DNA of 47,539 nt, from NCBI GenBank assembly GCA_947471035.1, contig CANIWJ010000014.1:1-47539 (forward strand). The letters run 5' to 3'. The DNA comes from Verrucomicrobiota bacterium. GTDB taxonomy: Bacteria; Verrucomicrobiota; Verrucomicrobiia; Opitutales; Opitutaceae. The notes under the pieces are model-generated. The model was given only the letters and a program-made list of their open reading frames with translations. It did no database searches and had not been told where the DNA came from. Below are positions 32,848-41,774 of the stretch, piece after piece. Both the position numbers and the translations under genes were made by a program. Positions within the stretch are counted from its first letter, which is position 1. Every line of letters starts with the position of its first letter.

Positions 32848-34734
32848 ATGAAAATCAATTATTCTGCTTTGAGTGTTCTAATTAGCGCGAGTTCAGTCGT
32901 CGCGTTTGGGCAGGATGCGACATCCGCGGCAACTGAACCGGTGCCGGTTCCACCGCCGGCGGCAGTTGCTCCGTCTTCCCCAGAAACTGAGATTTCCAAT
33001 ACCCCGACACAAGAAAAGCCTGTGCCAGAGCCGGCCAAAGCGGTCAAACCAACCGGTCCCGAGACCTCCAAGGAAACCTTATCGGTCGATTTTCCAGACG
33101 AAGACGTCCGCAATGTAGTTCGTAACGTGGCGGACTTATACGATTTGAACATAATCGTTCCCGACACTTTGCAGGGACGCGTTTCCGTGAAGTTGAAGGA
33201 TGTAACGTGGCGCCAGCTTTTTAAAGTGGTCCTTACTCCGGTGGGTTACACCTTTGTGGAGGAAGGGAATATAATTAAAATCATCAATCAGGCTAATTTA
33301 GATTCGGAGCCTGCGACATCTGAGATGGTGAAATTAAATTCCATTTCACCACAGTTGCTTGCCGACGCGTTAAAAACCTTTATAAATGAGGTTGGTGGGG
33401 AAAAGCTCCAAGCGGTTCCCGGGACTAATTTTGTGGTAATTACTGCGACGCCAACCCGTCAGATGAAACTCAGGGAAACTATTGAAAAACTTGATGATCC
33501 CTCAGCGAGCAAGGCGAGTCTGGATGAAAATGCCATTCGGCAGATATTGATTGAGACGAAATTTATCGAGGTAAATACCGGCAATGCCAAAAATATCGGG
33601 GTCAACTGGACTTCTTTGCAGAATTATCAAGTGGGTGCCGGTAATTTGAACCAAGATTTTAGCAGAGGTCGCACCAAAGGCACTACCTCTACAAGTGATA
33701 GTACGAATTCCAACCAGAATTCGACCAACTTTGTGTTTCCAAACGGTGGAGCACCAACAACGACTGCCGGCAGCTTGGATAGCCAGAGTTTGACTAACGG
33801 CATTACCAGTTCAGGGGACACCTCACGCATCACGACGGCGGTTTTCTCCGCAAGTGATTTTAATCTTATTCTCAGTGCATTGCAGAGCGACAGCAAAAGC
33901 CGTCTGATATCAAATCCGACCTTGGTTACTTACAACGGTCGTGAATCAACCCTCCATGTGGGTGAAGAAATACCCGTATCCGGTGGTGGTTCAGCTACCT
34001 CGAATGGTGGAAGTCAAAAAAATCCGGCAAAACGTGAAAAAGCAGGTATTATTTTGAATTTCATCCCTAATATCATTACCGTTCGTCAACCGCGCACCAC
34101 TCCGGCTAAATCGTATGAAGCGGTAAAACTCGATCTCAGCAAGCCCTCCTCCAAAGTTAAGATCGAAGATGCTGCCGGTGGTATTATTTTGCGCAACCAA
34201 ACCCGCGAAAAATTGGTCGATGGTAATCTTGAGCCTGTATTTAGTACTCGTAGCGTCGCTACGGAAGTAGTCTTGAAAGATGGTTACACGATGGGCATTG
34301 GCGGTATGATCGAAAGCACCGATAGCAAGACAAGCAACCAAGTGCCTTTACTCGGCTCCATCCCTGGTCTTGGGGCTTTATTTAGGTCAAAAGCGAACGA
34401 TCAGAGCGCCAGGAATCTGGTGATATTTGTCACCGCAAAAATCTTAAACCCAGCGGAAACTTCAAATCAGTATGCTGAACGATTGGAGAAAGAATCCGAA
34501 GAAGCCAAGCAAAGTGACTTTGTGTCACGCGCCTCGATTAATCCGAAGCTCGTTAAGCAGATGGAAATTCAACGCTCCGATCTTCCCGGCTTTCAGGAGA
34601 CGCAACAGACTCCCTTTTACGTCCCACCTCCGCCAAGCGCTAAGGAAATTAAAGCCGCGCAAAAGGCGGCCGTAAAAGCCAAGGCCAAAGAGGAAAAGGC
34701 CCGAGCTCAACTTGAGGCATCCCCACAGAAGTAG
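32848..34734 (+). CDS. Secretin (PilQ/GspD family)
   Basis: 628 residues. A signal peptide (about 1-21) is followed by a Pro-rich linker. An N0/STN-like domain comes next (LSVDFPDEDVRNVVRNVADL, ISVKL-type strand GRVSVKLKDVTWRQLFKVVL), then a secretin N1 domain (VKLNSISPQLLADALKTF). The beta-barrel core starts at IRQILIETKFIEVNTGNAKN and ends VPLLGSIPGLGALFRS, with NLVIFVTAKIL, a textbook secretin end. A Ser/Thr/Asn-rich insert (about 270-330) lies in the gate region. The Ala/Lys tail is unusual. It forms the outer-membrane gate; the upstream pilMNO-like genes supply an inner-membrane complex. It matches Amuc_1098 by position. Confidence 0.92.
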   Translation: MKINYSALSVLISASSVVAFGQDATSAATEPVPVPPPAAVAPSSPETEISNTPTQEKPVPEPAKAVKPTGPETSKETLSVDFPDEDVRNVVRNVADLYDLNIIVPDTLQGRVSVKLKDVTWRQLFKVVLTPVGYTFVEEGNIIKIINQANLDSEPATSEMVKLNSISPQLLADALKTFINEVGGEKLQAVPGTNFVVITATPTRQMKLRETIEKLDDPSASKASLDENAIRQILIETKFIEVNTGNAKNIGVNWTSLQNYQVGAGNLNQDFSRGRTKGTTSTSDSTNSNQNSTNFVFPNGGAPTTTAGSLDSQSLTNGITSSGDTSRITTAVFSASDFNLILSALQSDSKSRLISNPTLVTYNGRESTLHVGEEIPVSGGGSATSNGGSQKNPAKREKAGIILNFIPNIITVRQPRTTPAKSYEAVKLDLSKPSSKVKIEDAAGGIILRNQTREKLVDGNLEPVFSTRSVATEVVLKDGYTMGIGGMIESTDSKTSNQVPLLGSIPGLGALFRSKANDQSARNLVIFVTAKILNPAETSNQYAERLEKESEEAKQSDFVSRASINPKLVKQMEIQRSDLPGFQETQQTPFYVPPPPSAKEIKAAQKAAVKAKAKEEKARAQLEASPQK

Positions 34735-34795
34735 TCGGTGGTTATTGTTCGAATATTTTAAGCTTAAAGATAAGTGAACTTTTAAAAAAGTATAA

Positions 34796-34822
34796 CCATT
34801 AACTATGTTATCTGGTTAATGG
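34796..34822. promoter_or_regulatory. Inverted repeat before the giant RCC1/CARDB gene
   Basis: CCATTAAC (34796-34803) pairs perfectly with GTTAATGG (34815-34822) across an 11-base loop, 28 bases before the ATG. No T tract follows, so an operator or RNA hairpin near the start is more likely than a terminator. It could also be chance in AT-rich DNA. Confidence 0.4.
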
Positions 34823-34850
34823 CACGTCTGCCAATACTTTCAATTCTGCC

Positions 34851-37800
34851 ATGAAAATGCCCTTTTTCAATTACATTCTACGGTTGGTACGCACGGCGTT
34901 TTTAGCGCTCATCGGTGTCGGTGCCTTGTATTCCGCTGGCACACTTGCGGTGGGTGACGGGTTTTCAGGTCAGATCAGCGCGGAGGGCGTATTGTCAACG
35001 TGGGGGAAAAATACAGTGGGCCAGCTCGGCCACTCCGCCGGTACGTCTCCAGTGGCGCAGCCCACCTTGGTGCCGGGTACTTGGACGAAGGTAGCCATGG
35101 GCGCGGATTTTACCTTGGCTTTGGACACTCAAGGCCGGTTATATGCTTGGGGCAACAACTCGCAGTCGCAATTGGGTTCTGGGTCGCTTACTACTAGTTC
35201 CGGCACTCCGTTGCCGGTCGCAGTTCCGGCAGGCGTCTCGGTGCTTGATTTTTCCACGGGTTATCAACACGCGGTATTACTCGGTAGCGACGGCCAATTA
35301 TACGCATGGGGTTTTAACGGATTGGGACAGTTGGGAACGGGTGATACGTCAAATCGTTCCACGCCCACAAAAATTGTATTTAAGGGGCTAGATAAAAAGA
35401 AAAAGCCTATTGTTTTAAACATGGCGTTTAATTCGGTGGTGACTACCGATAACAGCACTTTGGCCGTGGCCACGGATGGAAGCCTGTGGGCCTGGGGTTC
35501 TAATTCGAGTGGAGAACTGGGGACCGGATCCAAGTCGTTTATCAATAGCTCACCGGCGATGGTCGGCAAGTCTAGGGGTTGGAACGGATTATCAGCCGGA
35601 TCGCGCCATGTTGTCGGTATATTGGGCGGTAAAGCTTACGCATGGGGTGACAATTCCATGGGGCAATTAGGGTCCGGAAAACAAGGCGGTGCAGTGAAAG
35701 TGCCGACCGCAATTAAATTTAAGATGCCTAAGGGCCAGAAAGCACCGGCATTGGTAAGATACGTGGCTGGAGGAGTGCAAACTTTTGGGTTAACAGCGGA
35801 CGGAACACTATACGCATGGGGTAGCAATCAAATGGGGCAATTGGGTATTGCGAGTGGCAATGTTTTACTCGCGCCAACGCTGGTAAGTGCCAGCGAACGT
35901 TATGAGCTGGTGGAGTCTAGTTCATTTAGCACTTTGTTAAAAACTACGGCAGGGAGCACAACGCCCTCTGCATTACTGGCGGTGGGAAGCAATATAAACG
36001 GCGAGCTGGGCAATGGCGTGGTCGAAAATACCCGAGGCACGGGAGTATCCGTTATGCCCAAGGTGAACATTGCCAATTTGGCCGTGTCTGCCCCCGCGTT
36101 ACAATCCGAGTTTAAGAATGCGGATGGTCTCAATGTTTATGGCTTGGGCGGAACTTTTGGAAATCTGCCCTTAGTGGTTCAAAATAAGGGTACTATGGCG
36201 CACACGGCGGCATATACGGTTTCTTATTATCTTTCGACCGATTCGACGCTAGATGCGGGGGATCGTCTTTTGGCAACACGTACGGAAAGCTTCGCTCTCT
36301 CGGCAGGAGCAACTCGCGGAACATTATTTACGGCTGGAGATCTGCTGATTCCGCAGGTCGTGCCGGGGATATATTATCTTCTAAGTCAAGTGGTCTCCTC
36401 AAATCAGAGTGATGGTTTTGCACCTGATAATGGTGCTTCGATGGCAGTTGAACTACAATCCTCTGATTTCGCCGTCTCTTCTTCAAATTTGCGCTTGTCT
36501 CCTGATTCCGCAGGTCTTTTGCCGAATTTTACCACGTTGCTCCGTAATGTCGGCATCGGCCAAGTTTCAGTCGGCACAAAAATAGGTTATCGAGTTTTTC
36601 TATCTTCAGACTCTAAACTTAGTGCGGACGACATTGATTTGACTGGCGGTGTCGATGGAACGTATTCGGTTCAATCAGGTGATTTTGTGTTCGATAGGGT
36701 TTTTGTTCCAGTCACCCATTCTGGCTACAAGTTACCGAGTAATCTTCCAGCCGGAACCTACACGATTTTTGTTGTTTACAACCGCAATGCGGCGTTGCCT
36801 GAAGGTAATTTAGAAAATAATACGGTAGCATTGACAGTGACTATGGCCACGGCGGATTTAGCGGTTTCTTCTCCAGTCGCGTCCAGCTCTTCGGTTGGCA
36901 GTAATTCTATATTAAGTTCAGTTTTGACTTTTGTGCAGAATAGAGGAGCAAGCAATTATAGCAGCACGTATCAGGTTTCACTTTATTTGTCCAAGGACAG
37001 TGCTTATAGTAGTGACGACATCGTAATAGCTAGTTCCACGGAATCTGCGGCCATACTCGCGGGGGGGAGCCGTCAGGTGACTTTTGCTAATGTTGCAATT
37101 CCCGATCTTGTTGCTGGTGATTATAAGTTATTGGCACGTGTGCAAGTGGCGGCCACTGAAACAGACGCGGATAGTGCCAATAATTTTTCCAGCAGCGACT
37201 TAACCCTGGGTGATCCAACCTTGACGCTTGATTCTTTTGTATTTCCAAACACAACCAGTATTGATCGTGGCGGTTCTTTGGGCGCGGTGTCGTATCGACT
37301 CCGCAACACGGGAGCGGGTGGCATTGCCAGCGGGCGCAATATATTAATGCAAGTATGGTTATCTACGGATTCAACCTTTGGCGCGGGCACCGATGTTTTA
37401 GTTGATCAATACTCCTATACGAGCGGCTTATCAGCAGGGGCCAGCGTTGTGTTACCCGCAAATTCACACACGATAACCTTGCCGACCGGTCTTAATAACG
37501 GTATTTATAACTTGTTGTTTATTCCAACATTGACCGGAACAGTAAATAGTCCAGACGTCGTTTATGGTGCGGTGGCAAAGGTTATTTCAGTCGGGGTCCT
37601 GAATGTTTCCGTATCCACTCCGGTGTTGCCCGGGACGAGCCCGGTGACGCTTGGCGTTAATTCCATATTGCCTAATACCACCATTGCAGTTAATAACAAA
37701 GGTGGGTTTAGTGTTCCTTCCGGAGGTTTGGTGAAATTATGGCTTTCATCTGATAGTACGCTTGACACGTCGGATGTACTGTTGGGCACTTCCACCATTA

Positions 37801-40800
37801 GCGGCACAATTTCGGCGGGTGGTTCGCGTTCTATCGGGTTCTCTAATATTGCGGTGCCAGACGTCGGTCAGGGCATCTATTATTTGATTTCCGAGTTAAT
37901 TTTACCCAATGGGTTGTTGGATGTCGATTTGGCCGACAATCAAGCTTCTATCGTGGTCAATCTTGTAAGACCCAGTCTGGAAGTGAAAAATCTTAATGGT
38001 GTGCCCAATGAGGTGAATTTGGATTCGACCAAGGATTTTAATTCCGTGTCCTTTGATTTATATAATGCGTCAGCGGCGGTAATTCCGTCCGGCGTCAGTA
38101 TTGCCTACGAAGTGTATTTGTCTCAGGATAATCAAATTAGCGCTTCAGCCGATTCTAAATTGTATTCCGGCACGTGGACGAGTGGAATTGCCGCGGGTAG
38201 TACTATTTCCATCGCTCCGTTTAATTTGAAGGTGCCGGATAATACGGTGGGTGGAAATTACTACCTTATCTTTGTAGTGAACCGCGATGCGGCTCTGGTT
38301 TTGGGAACGGAGGATCAGTCCCCCAAGATTGTTCGTCAAATTCGCCTGAATAAGGTGGATGCACCCGGTGTTGCGCTCGATTACGGCATTGTAAATTTTG
38401 GGGGCACGGGCAGTTGGCAAACGGTTACGGACAGTGCGGCTTCAAATTCCGAATCGTGGCAAAGCCCTGTTCTTGCCCTGGGTCAAAGCGCTTCGATCAG
38501 CTTGGATGTATACGGCCCAACTGTGCTGCGGGTGCCGTGGAAAGTTCTATCTGCCCCGCTCATTTCACCGCCAACGGTAACGGGTGCGTATGATTCTATT
38601 AGTTATGCGACCGCTCCAGTCTCTTCTACGGTTACTTTGGATGCGGCGCAAAGTTCGGACGCTTATCGCATGCCTAATGATGCTCCGATTGTTGTCAGCT
38701 CAACCGGTGCGACACGCGTAACCTGGACTTATGCCCAAAACAGTAGTTATGTTAACGGGTACGCTCGTTTGGATTTAGATCTGCCCAACTATACAACTAG
38801 CGGGGATGGTTCCTGGACAGGTATTACCGATGCTACGGCCAAAGTGGGGACGACCGTGGCGAAGTCACCGGTTCTCACGGTTGGCCAGCAGGCCAGTTTG
38901 GAATTAAATGTAACCGGGCCTGCCTTGGTGAAGTTTTGGTGGAAGTCGGCTTCAGTTGCGGATAGCGACGTGCTTAGTTTTTCGATAGATGGGGTGTTAG
39001 CTCAGTTGCCAACCACGACTTATACGCAAACGGCCGGTCCGGCTATGCTTTCGGGCACCCAAGATTGGCAGCAAGTGGCCTTCTTAATTGGTGATGGACC
39101 AAGGACTCTACGTTGGACTTACGTGCAAGGCAGCACGAATGCGGCTTCAACTACTTATCTAGATGGTTTGGAAATTCTCTCTGTGCTGGATAGTAAGAAT
39201 CAAGTTCGTGCGCCTGCGAGTAACTCCCTAAATCGTAGTAACGATTCCGATGGAGCCGGTGCATTGGGTGATCGCCAAAATGTACCTGCTAGCAATGTGG
39301 ATCTGGTCATTAAGAGCGTGGTCGCCGCCAAAGGAACTTATTTGCTGGATGACGCCAATGGCACCAGTCGTTTACCTTTGAATGTTTTAATTACCAGTGA
39401 CGGGTATGATTTTAGCGCCAATCCCTCATGGTCGTCCTCGAATATGCAGGTGCGACTTTCGACTAACGCGACGTATGGGGATGCGGACGATATTATATTG
39501 GGCGATTTTCAGCAGTTCAGCTCCATACCGCATGAACGCCAATTGACTTTAAATGCCGAGATCAATCTGCCCTTTAATATACCATCGGGAAATTATTATC
39601 TTTTCGTTCGGGTCATTGGAGCATCAGGGGTCGAGGAATTCACATTGGCCAACAATACCTACTCGGCGGGTAACGGTTATATTATTAAGCGCGCCCCCAA
39701 TTTGGTGGTGGATGATTATGTAGGTTTAGCCGCCCAATTTCCGTACCACCCAGAGGATAGTGTTTATATATCCTATACTTTGAAGAATACTGGACTGGGC
39801 AGTGTGTTGGCTTCGCAGCCGTTCAAAGTGCGTTTGACCTTGATGGCGCGTACCATAGAGGAAACGGATATTACCAAGGGTAAAGCGATTAAAGATTATC
39901 CCGATAACAGCTATACCCTATTCCTGCCCGAAGTTGGCGGGCAGTATCCACTAGGGGGGACGTATGATGTGGTGCAATCGCTATCGTTGCCCAATACCCG
40001 CGATATTTTGTTTAAATTGGGCTCGATTAATGCGACTGATCCCGAGGATTCAGCGCCGGTGTATGCAAAGTTAGGTGATCTGCGGAAGTATATTTATTAC
40101 TTTAGGGTATTCGTGGATGTGGATAATACGGTTTCTGAATCGAGTGAAACCAATGTCTTTTGGTTTGGGGATAGTTTCCATGTTGTCCCCATGGCCCCTT
40201 ACGACGGGGTTAGCGAGTCGACGACTGATACGACCACATTCGGACAATTTATTGGGGACGCTGCATTTGAGGGCTTCTTTTCGGGCGACAGTTACCTGTC
40301 GAATACCAGCACAAGTGATGCTCCTTTCAAGGCTCGTGTACGGGATTACGCCTTGTATCGTGCGCCTTTTGCGCAGGGTAAGCATTCCAATACGACGACC
40401 GTTACAGCAACGGCGGGTTCACCGAGTGGTCTACTTACCAGTTCGGCTTCTCTTTTTGAGGCGGGTGATGTGGGTAAATTATTTCGCATGGATTCTGGCG
40501 AGGTTTTTAATATTAATGCATTTACGAGCGTGACTCAGGTTAATATTGCCGAAACCACGGCTGCCGCCGGGCCCAGCGTGGGAGCTGTCTATGATTTTGG
40601 CACCCCTAATTTATTGTTCGCAGATGAAATTCAAAATTCTGTGCGCAGTGATTTGAATGTGCCAGGATTTAGTGGTTCTTCGTTCCTGACCCTTAGTTTC
40701 GATTTCAATGTGTTGGCCAAGGATGTGGCGATTGATGTGCAACGTTCTAGTGACTCGGGAGCCACTTGGACAACCTTTGTTACGATCGCACCGCCTTATA

Positions 40801-41294
40801 TAGGCACTACCGGGACTACGAGCCTTACGGGCTATCGGGGGTTGTTGGACGATCCGTATGTATTCGCGGTGGAGGGGAACAATACGGCAGTGCAGAAGAC
40901 CTATGCGGCGCGTGTGAGTGTGCGTGATCAACTTCCCTATACTTCCGCGGCTCAGCGTTTGCGACTTTCCGTGCGCTCACTGATTAGCAAGCCGGCTGAG
41001 TTGACTCCTTTGACAGTGTTGCCTAGCGTCGGGTTTCGTACCGCCGCCGGAGAGGCGGGGGTGTTGTTGGATTGGTCCAACGGGGCAGCGAATCCATCCA
41101 CGGGTGGTGATTATGTGTATATTATTGAGCGCAAGGGTGGTACTACCACGGATTACAAGGTGCTGGGCTGGTCATTTAGTCCCAGTTATTATGATAAATC
41201 GGCTTCTGCCAGCGTAGGATATACTTACCGGGTAAAAGCGGTGTCGTCGGGTGGGGCCACTGCTTATCTGCCCGAGGTTACGGGTGGGTGGTAA
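34851..41294 (+). CDS. Giant secreted RCC1/CARDB multidomain protein
   Basis: 2147 residues with a signal-type N-terminus (TAFLALIGVGALYSAGTLA). About 35-400: RCC1 propeller repeats (LYAWGNNSQSQLGSG, LYAWGFNGLGQLGTGD, LWAWGSNSSGELGTG, AYAWGDNSMGQLGSG, LYAWGSNQMGQLG). About 403-1170: at least six CARDB-like modules with the recurring LSxDsxxxxxDxxL (YLSTDSTLDAGDRLL, YLSKDSAYSSDDIVI, WLSSDSTLDTSDVLL). About 1177-1480: two beta-sandwich modules (GSGSW...GQ...LxVxGP). About 1480-1740: two more CARDB-like units. About 2050-2147: a FnIII-like end (GVLLDWSNGAA, YTYRVKAVSSGG). There is no PEP-CTERM, Por or LPXTG sorter. It is likely an adhesin or surface structure, and the upstream secretin is a candidate export route, by inference. 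Confidence 0.85.
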   Translation: MKMPFFNYILRLVRTAFLALIGVGALYSAGTLAVGDGFSGQISAEGVLSTWGKNTVGQLGHSAGTSPVAQPTLVPGTWTKVAMGADFTLALDTQGRLYAWGNNSQSQLGSGSLTTSSGTPLPVAVPAGVSVLDFSTGYQHAVLLGSDGQLYAWGFNGLGQLGTGDTSNRSTPTKIVFKGLDKKKKPIVLNMAFNSVVTTDNSTLAVATDGSLWAWGSNSSGELGTGSKSFINSSPAMVGKSRGWNGLSAGSRHVVGILGGKAYAWGDNSMGQLGSGKQGGAVKVPTAIKFKMPKGQKAPALVRYVAGGVQTFGLTADGTLYAWGSNQMGQLGIASGNVLLAPTLVSASERYELVESSSFSTLLKTTAGSTTPSALLAVGSNINGELGNGVVENTRGTGVSVMPKVNIANLAVSAPALQSEFKNADGLNVYGLGGTFGNLPLVVQNKGTMAHTAAYTVSYYLSTDSTLDAGDRLLATRTESFALSAGATRGTLFTAGDLLIPQVVPGIYYLLSQVVSSNQSDGFAPDNGASMAVELQSSDFAVSSSNLRLSPDSAGLLPNFTTLLRNVGIGQVSVGTKIGYRVFLSSDSKLSADDIDLTGGVDGTYSVQSGDFVFDRVFVPVTHSGYKLPSNLPAGTYTIFVVYNRNAALPEGNLENNTVALTVTMATADLAVSSPVASSSSVGSNSILSSVLTFVQNRGASNYSSTYQVSLYLSKDSAYSSDDIVIASSTESAAILAGGSRQVTFANVAIPDLVAGDYKLLARVQVAATETDADSANNFSSSDLTLGDPTLTLDSFVFPNTTSIDRGGSLGAVSYRLRNTGAGGIASGRNILMQVWLSTDSTFGAGTDVLVDQYSYTSGLSAGASVVLPANSHTITLPTGLNNGIYNLLFIPTLTGTVNSPDVVYGAVAKVISVGVLNVSVSTPVLPGTSPVTLGVNSILPNTTIAVNNKGGFSVPSGGLVKLWLSSDSTLDTSDVLLGTSTISGTISAGGSRSIGFSNIAVPDVGQGIYYLISELILPNGLLDVDLADNQASIVVNLVRPSLEVKNLNGVPNEVNLDSTKDFNSVSFDLYNASAAVIPSGVSIAYEVYLSQDNQISASADSKLYSGTWTSGIAAGSTISIAPFNLKVPDNTVGGNYYLIFVVNRDAALVLGTEDQSPKIVRQIRLNKVDAPGVALDYGIVNFGGTGSWQTVTDSAASNSESWQSPVLALGQSASISLDVYGPTVLRVPWKVLSAPLISPPTVTGAYDSISYATAPVSSTVTLDAAQSSDAYRMPNDAPIVVSSTGATRVTWTYAQNSSYVNGYARLDLDLPNYTTSGDGSWTGITDATAKVGTTVAKSPVLTVGQQASLELNVTGPALVKFWWKSASVADSDVLSFSIDGVLAQLPTTTYTQTAGPAMLSGTQDWQQVAFLIGDGPRTLRWTYVQGSTNAASTTYLDGLEILSVLDSKNQVRAPASNSLNRSNDSDGAGALGDRQNVPASNVDLVIKSVVAAKGTYLLDDANGTSRLPLNVLITSDGYDFSANPSWSSSNMQVRLSTNATYGDADDIILGDFQQFSSIPHERQLTLNAEINLPFNIPSGNYYLFVRVIGASGVEEFTLANNTYSAGNGYIIKRAPNLVVDDYVGLAAQFPYHPEDSVYISYTLKNTGLGSVLASQPFKVRLTLMARTIEETDITKGKAIKDYPDNSYTLFLPEVGGQYPLGGTYDVVQSLSLPNTRDILFKLGSINATDPEDSAPVYAKLGDLRKYIYYFRVFVDVDNTVSESSETNVFWFGDSFHVVPMAPYDGVSESTTDTTTFGQFIGDAAFEGFFSGDSYLSNTSTSDAPFKARVRDYALYRAPFAQGKHSNTTTVTATAGSPSGLLTSSASLFEAGDVGKLFRMDSGEVFNINAFTSVTQVNIAETTAAAGPSVGAVYDFGTPNLLFADEIQNSVRSDLNVPGFSGSSFLTLSFDFNVLAKDVAIDVQRSSDSGATWTTFVTIAPPYIGTTGTTSLTGYRGLLDDPYVFAVEGNNTAVQKTYAARVSVRDQLPYTSAAQRLRLSVRSLISKPAELTPLTVLPSVGFRTAAGEAGVLLDWSNGAANPSTGGDYVYIIERKGGTTTDYKVLGWSFSPSYYDKSASASVGYTYRVKAVSSGGATAYLPEVTGGW

Positions 41295-41774
41295 CGGAAA
41301 CTGAAAACCCGCTCAAATTGCCAAGGTTAACGCTTAGTCCAATTTTATCACCAGGGGCGTTGCTCTGCGATGAGCGCGCCTGATGGGGGGGAAGAGAATG
41401 ATCTAACGGGCTGATTTTTAACCGTGGATGGCACGGATAAAGGGATGAATTAAGGCAGGGGCGAAATGATATAATACAGAGTTTTAACCGCTAATGCGGC
41501 GGCTCAATGAGCGCCGCTTTCCAGTAGTGCTTTAGCTTCGCGAAACGTCGGGGGCGATTGTTCGGCCAATGGCCTCGGTTAAGTGGCGTGGCGTTAAATC
41601 TAACACCAACAGCCATAAACATTCCGACTTTATACCAAAACCCCGAACGAAATGTTCTTATTTTAACGCAGAGTCGCCAAGCCGCTAATCGCGCAAAAGA
41701 CTCGGAAATGAAGTGTCGTTTTCTCTGCGCCCTTGCGCCTTTGCGTTAAAGTCTGAATGCGGGGGGGATTGGTA
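41295..41774. other. Gene-free stretch with dispersed-repeat remnants
   Basis: 480 bases between two unrelated genes with no convincing coding frame. It holds phrases recalling dispersed repeats of environmental genomes: ttaaccgtggatggcacgg near 41418, and an inverted pair TTTAACGCA (41662-41670) with TGCGTTAAA (41742-41750). The latter encloses gcagagtcgccaag and ctctgcgcccttgcgcc. A GC-rich hairpin-like piece lies near 41496-41517. No terminator with a clear T tract follows the giant gene. Confidence 0.45.

Noticed and set aside
36000-41000. CRISPR or phage tail interpretation of the repetitive giant gene
   Set aside because: Repeats are protein-level CARDB and RCC1 modules without DNA-level direct repeats or phage neighbours.
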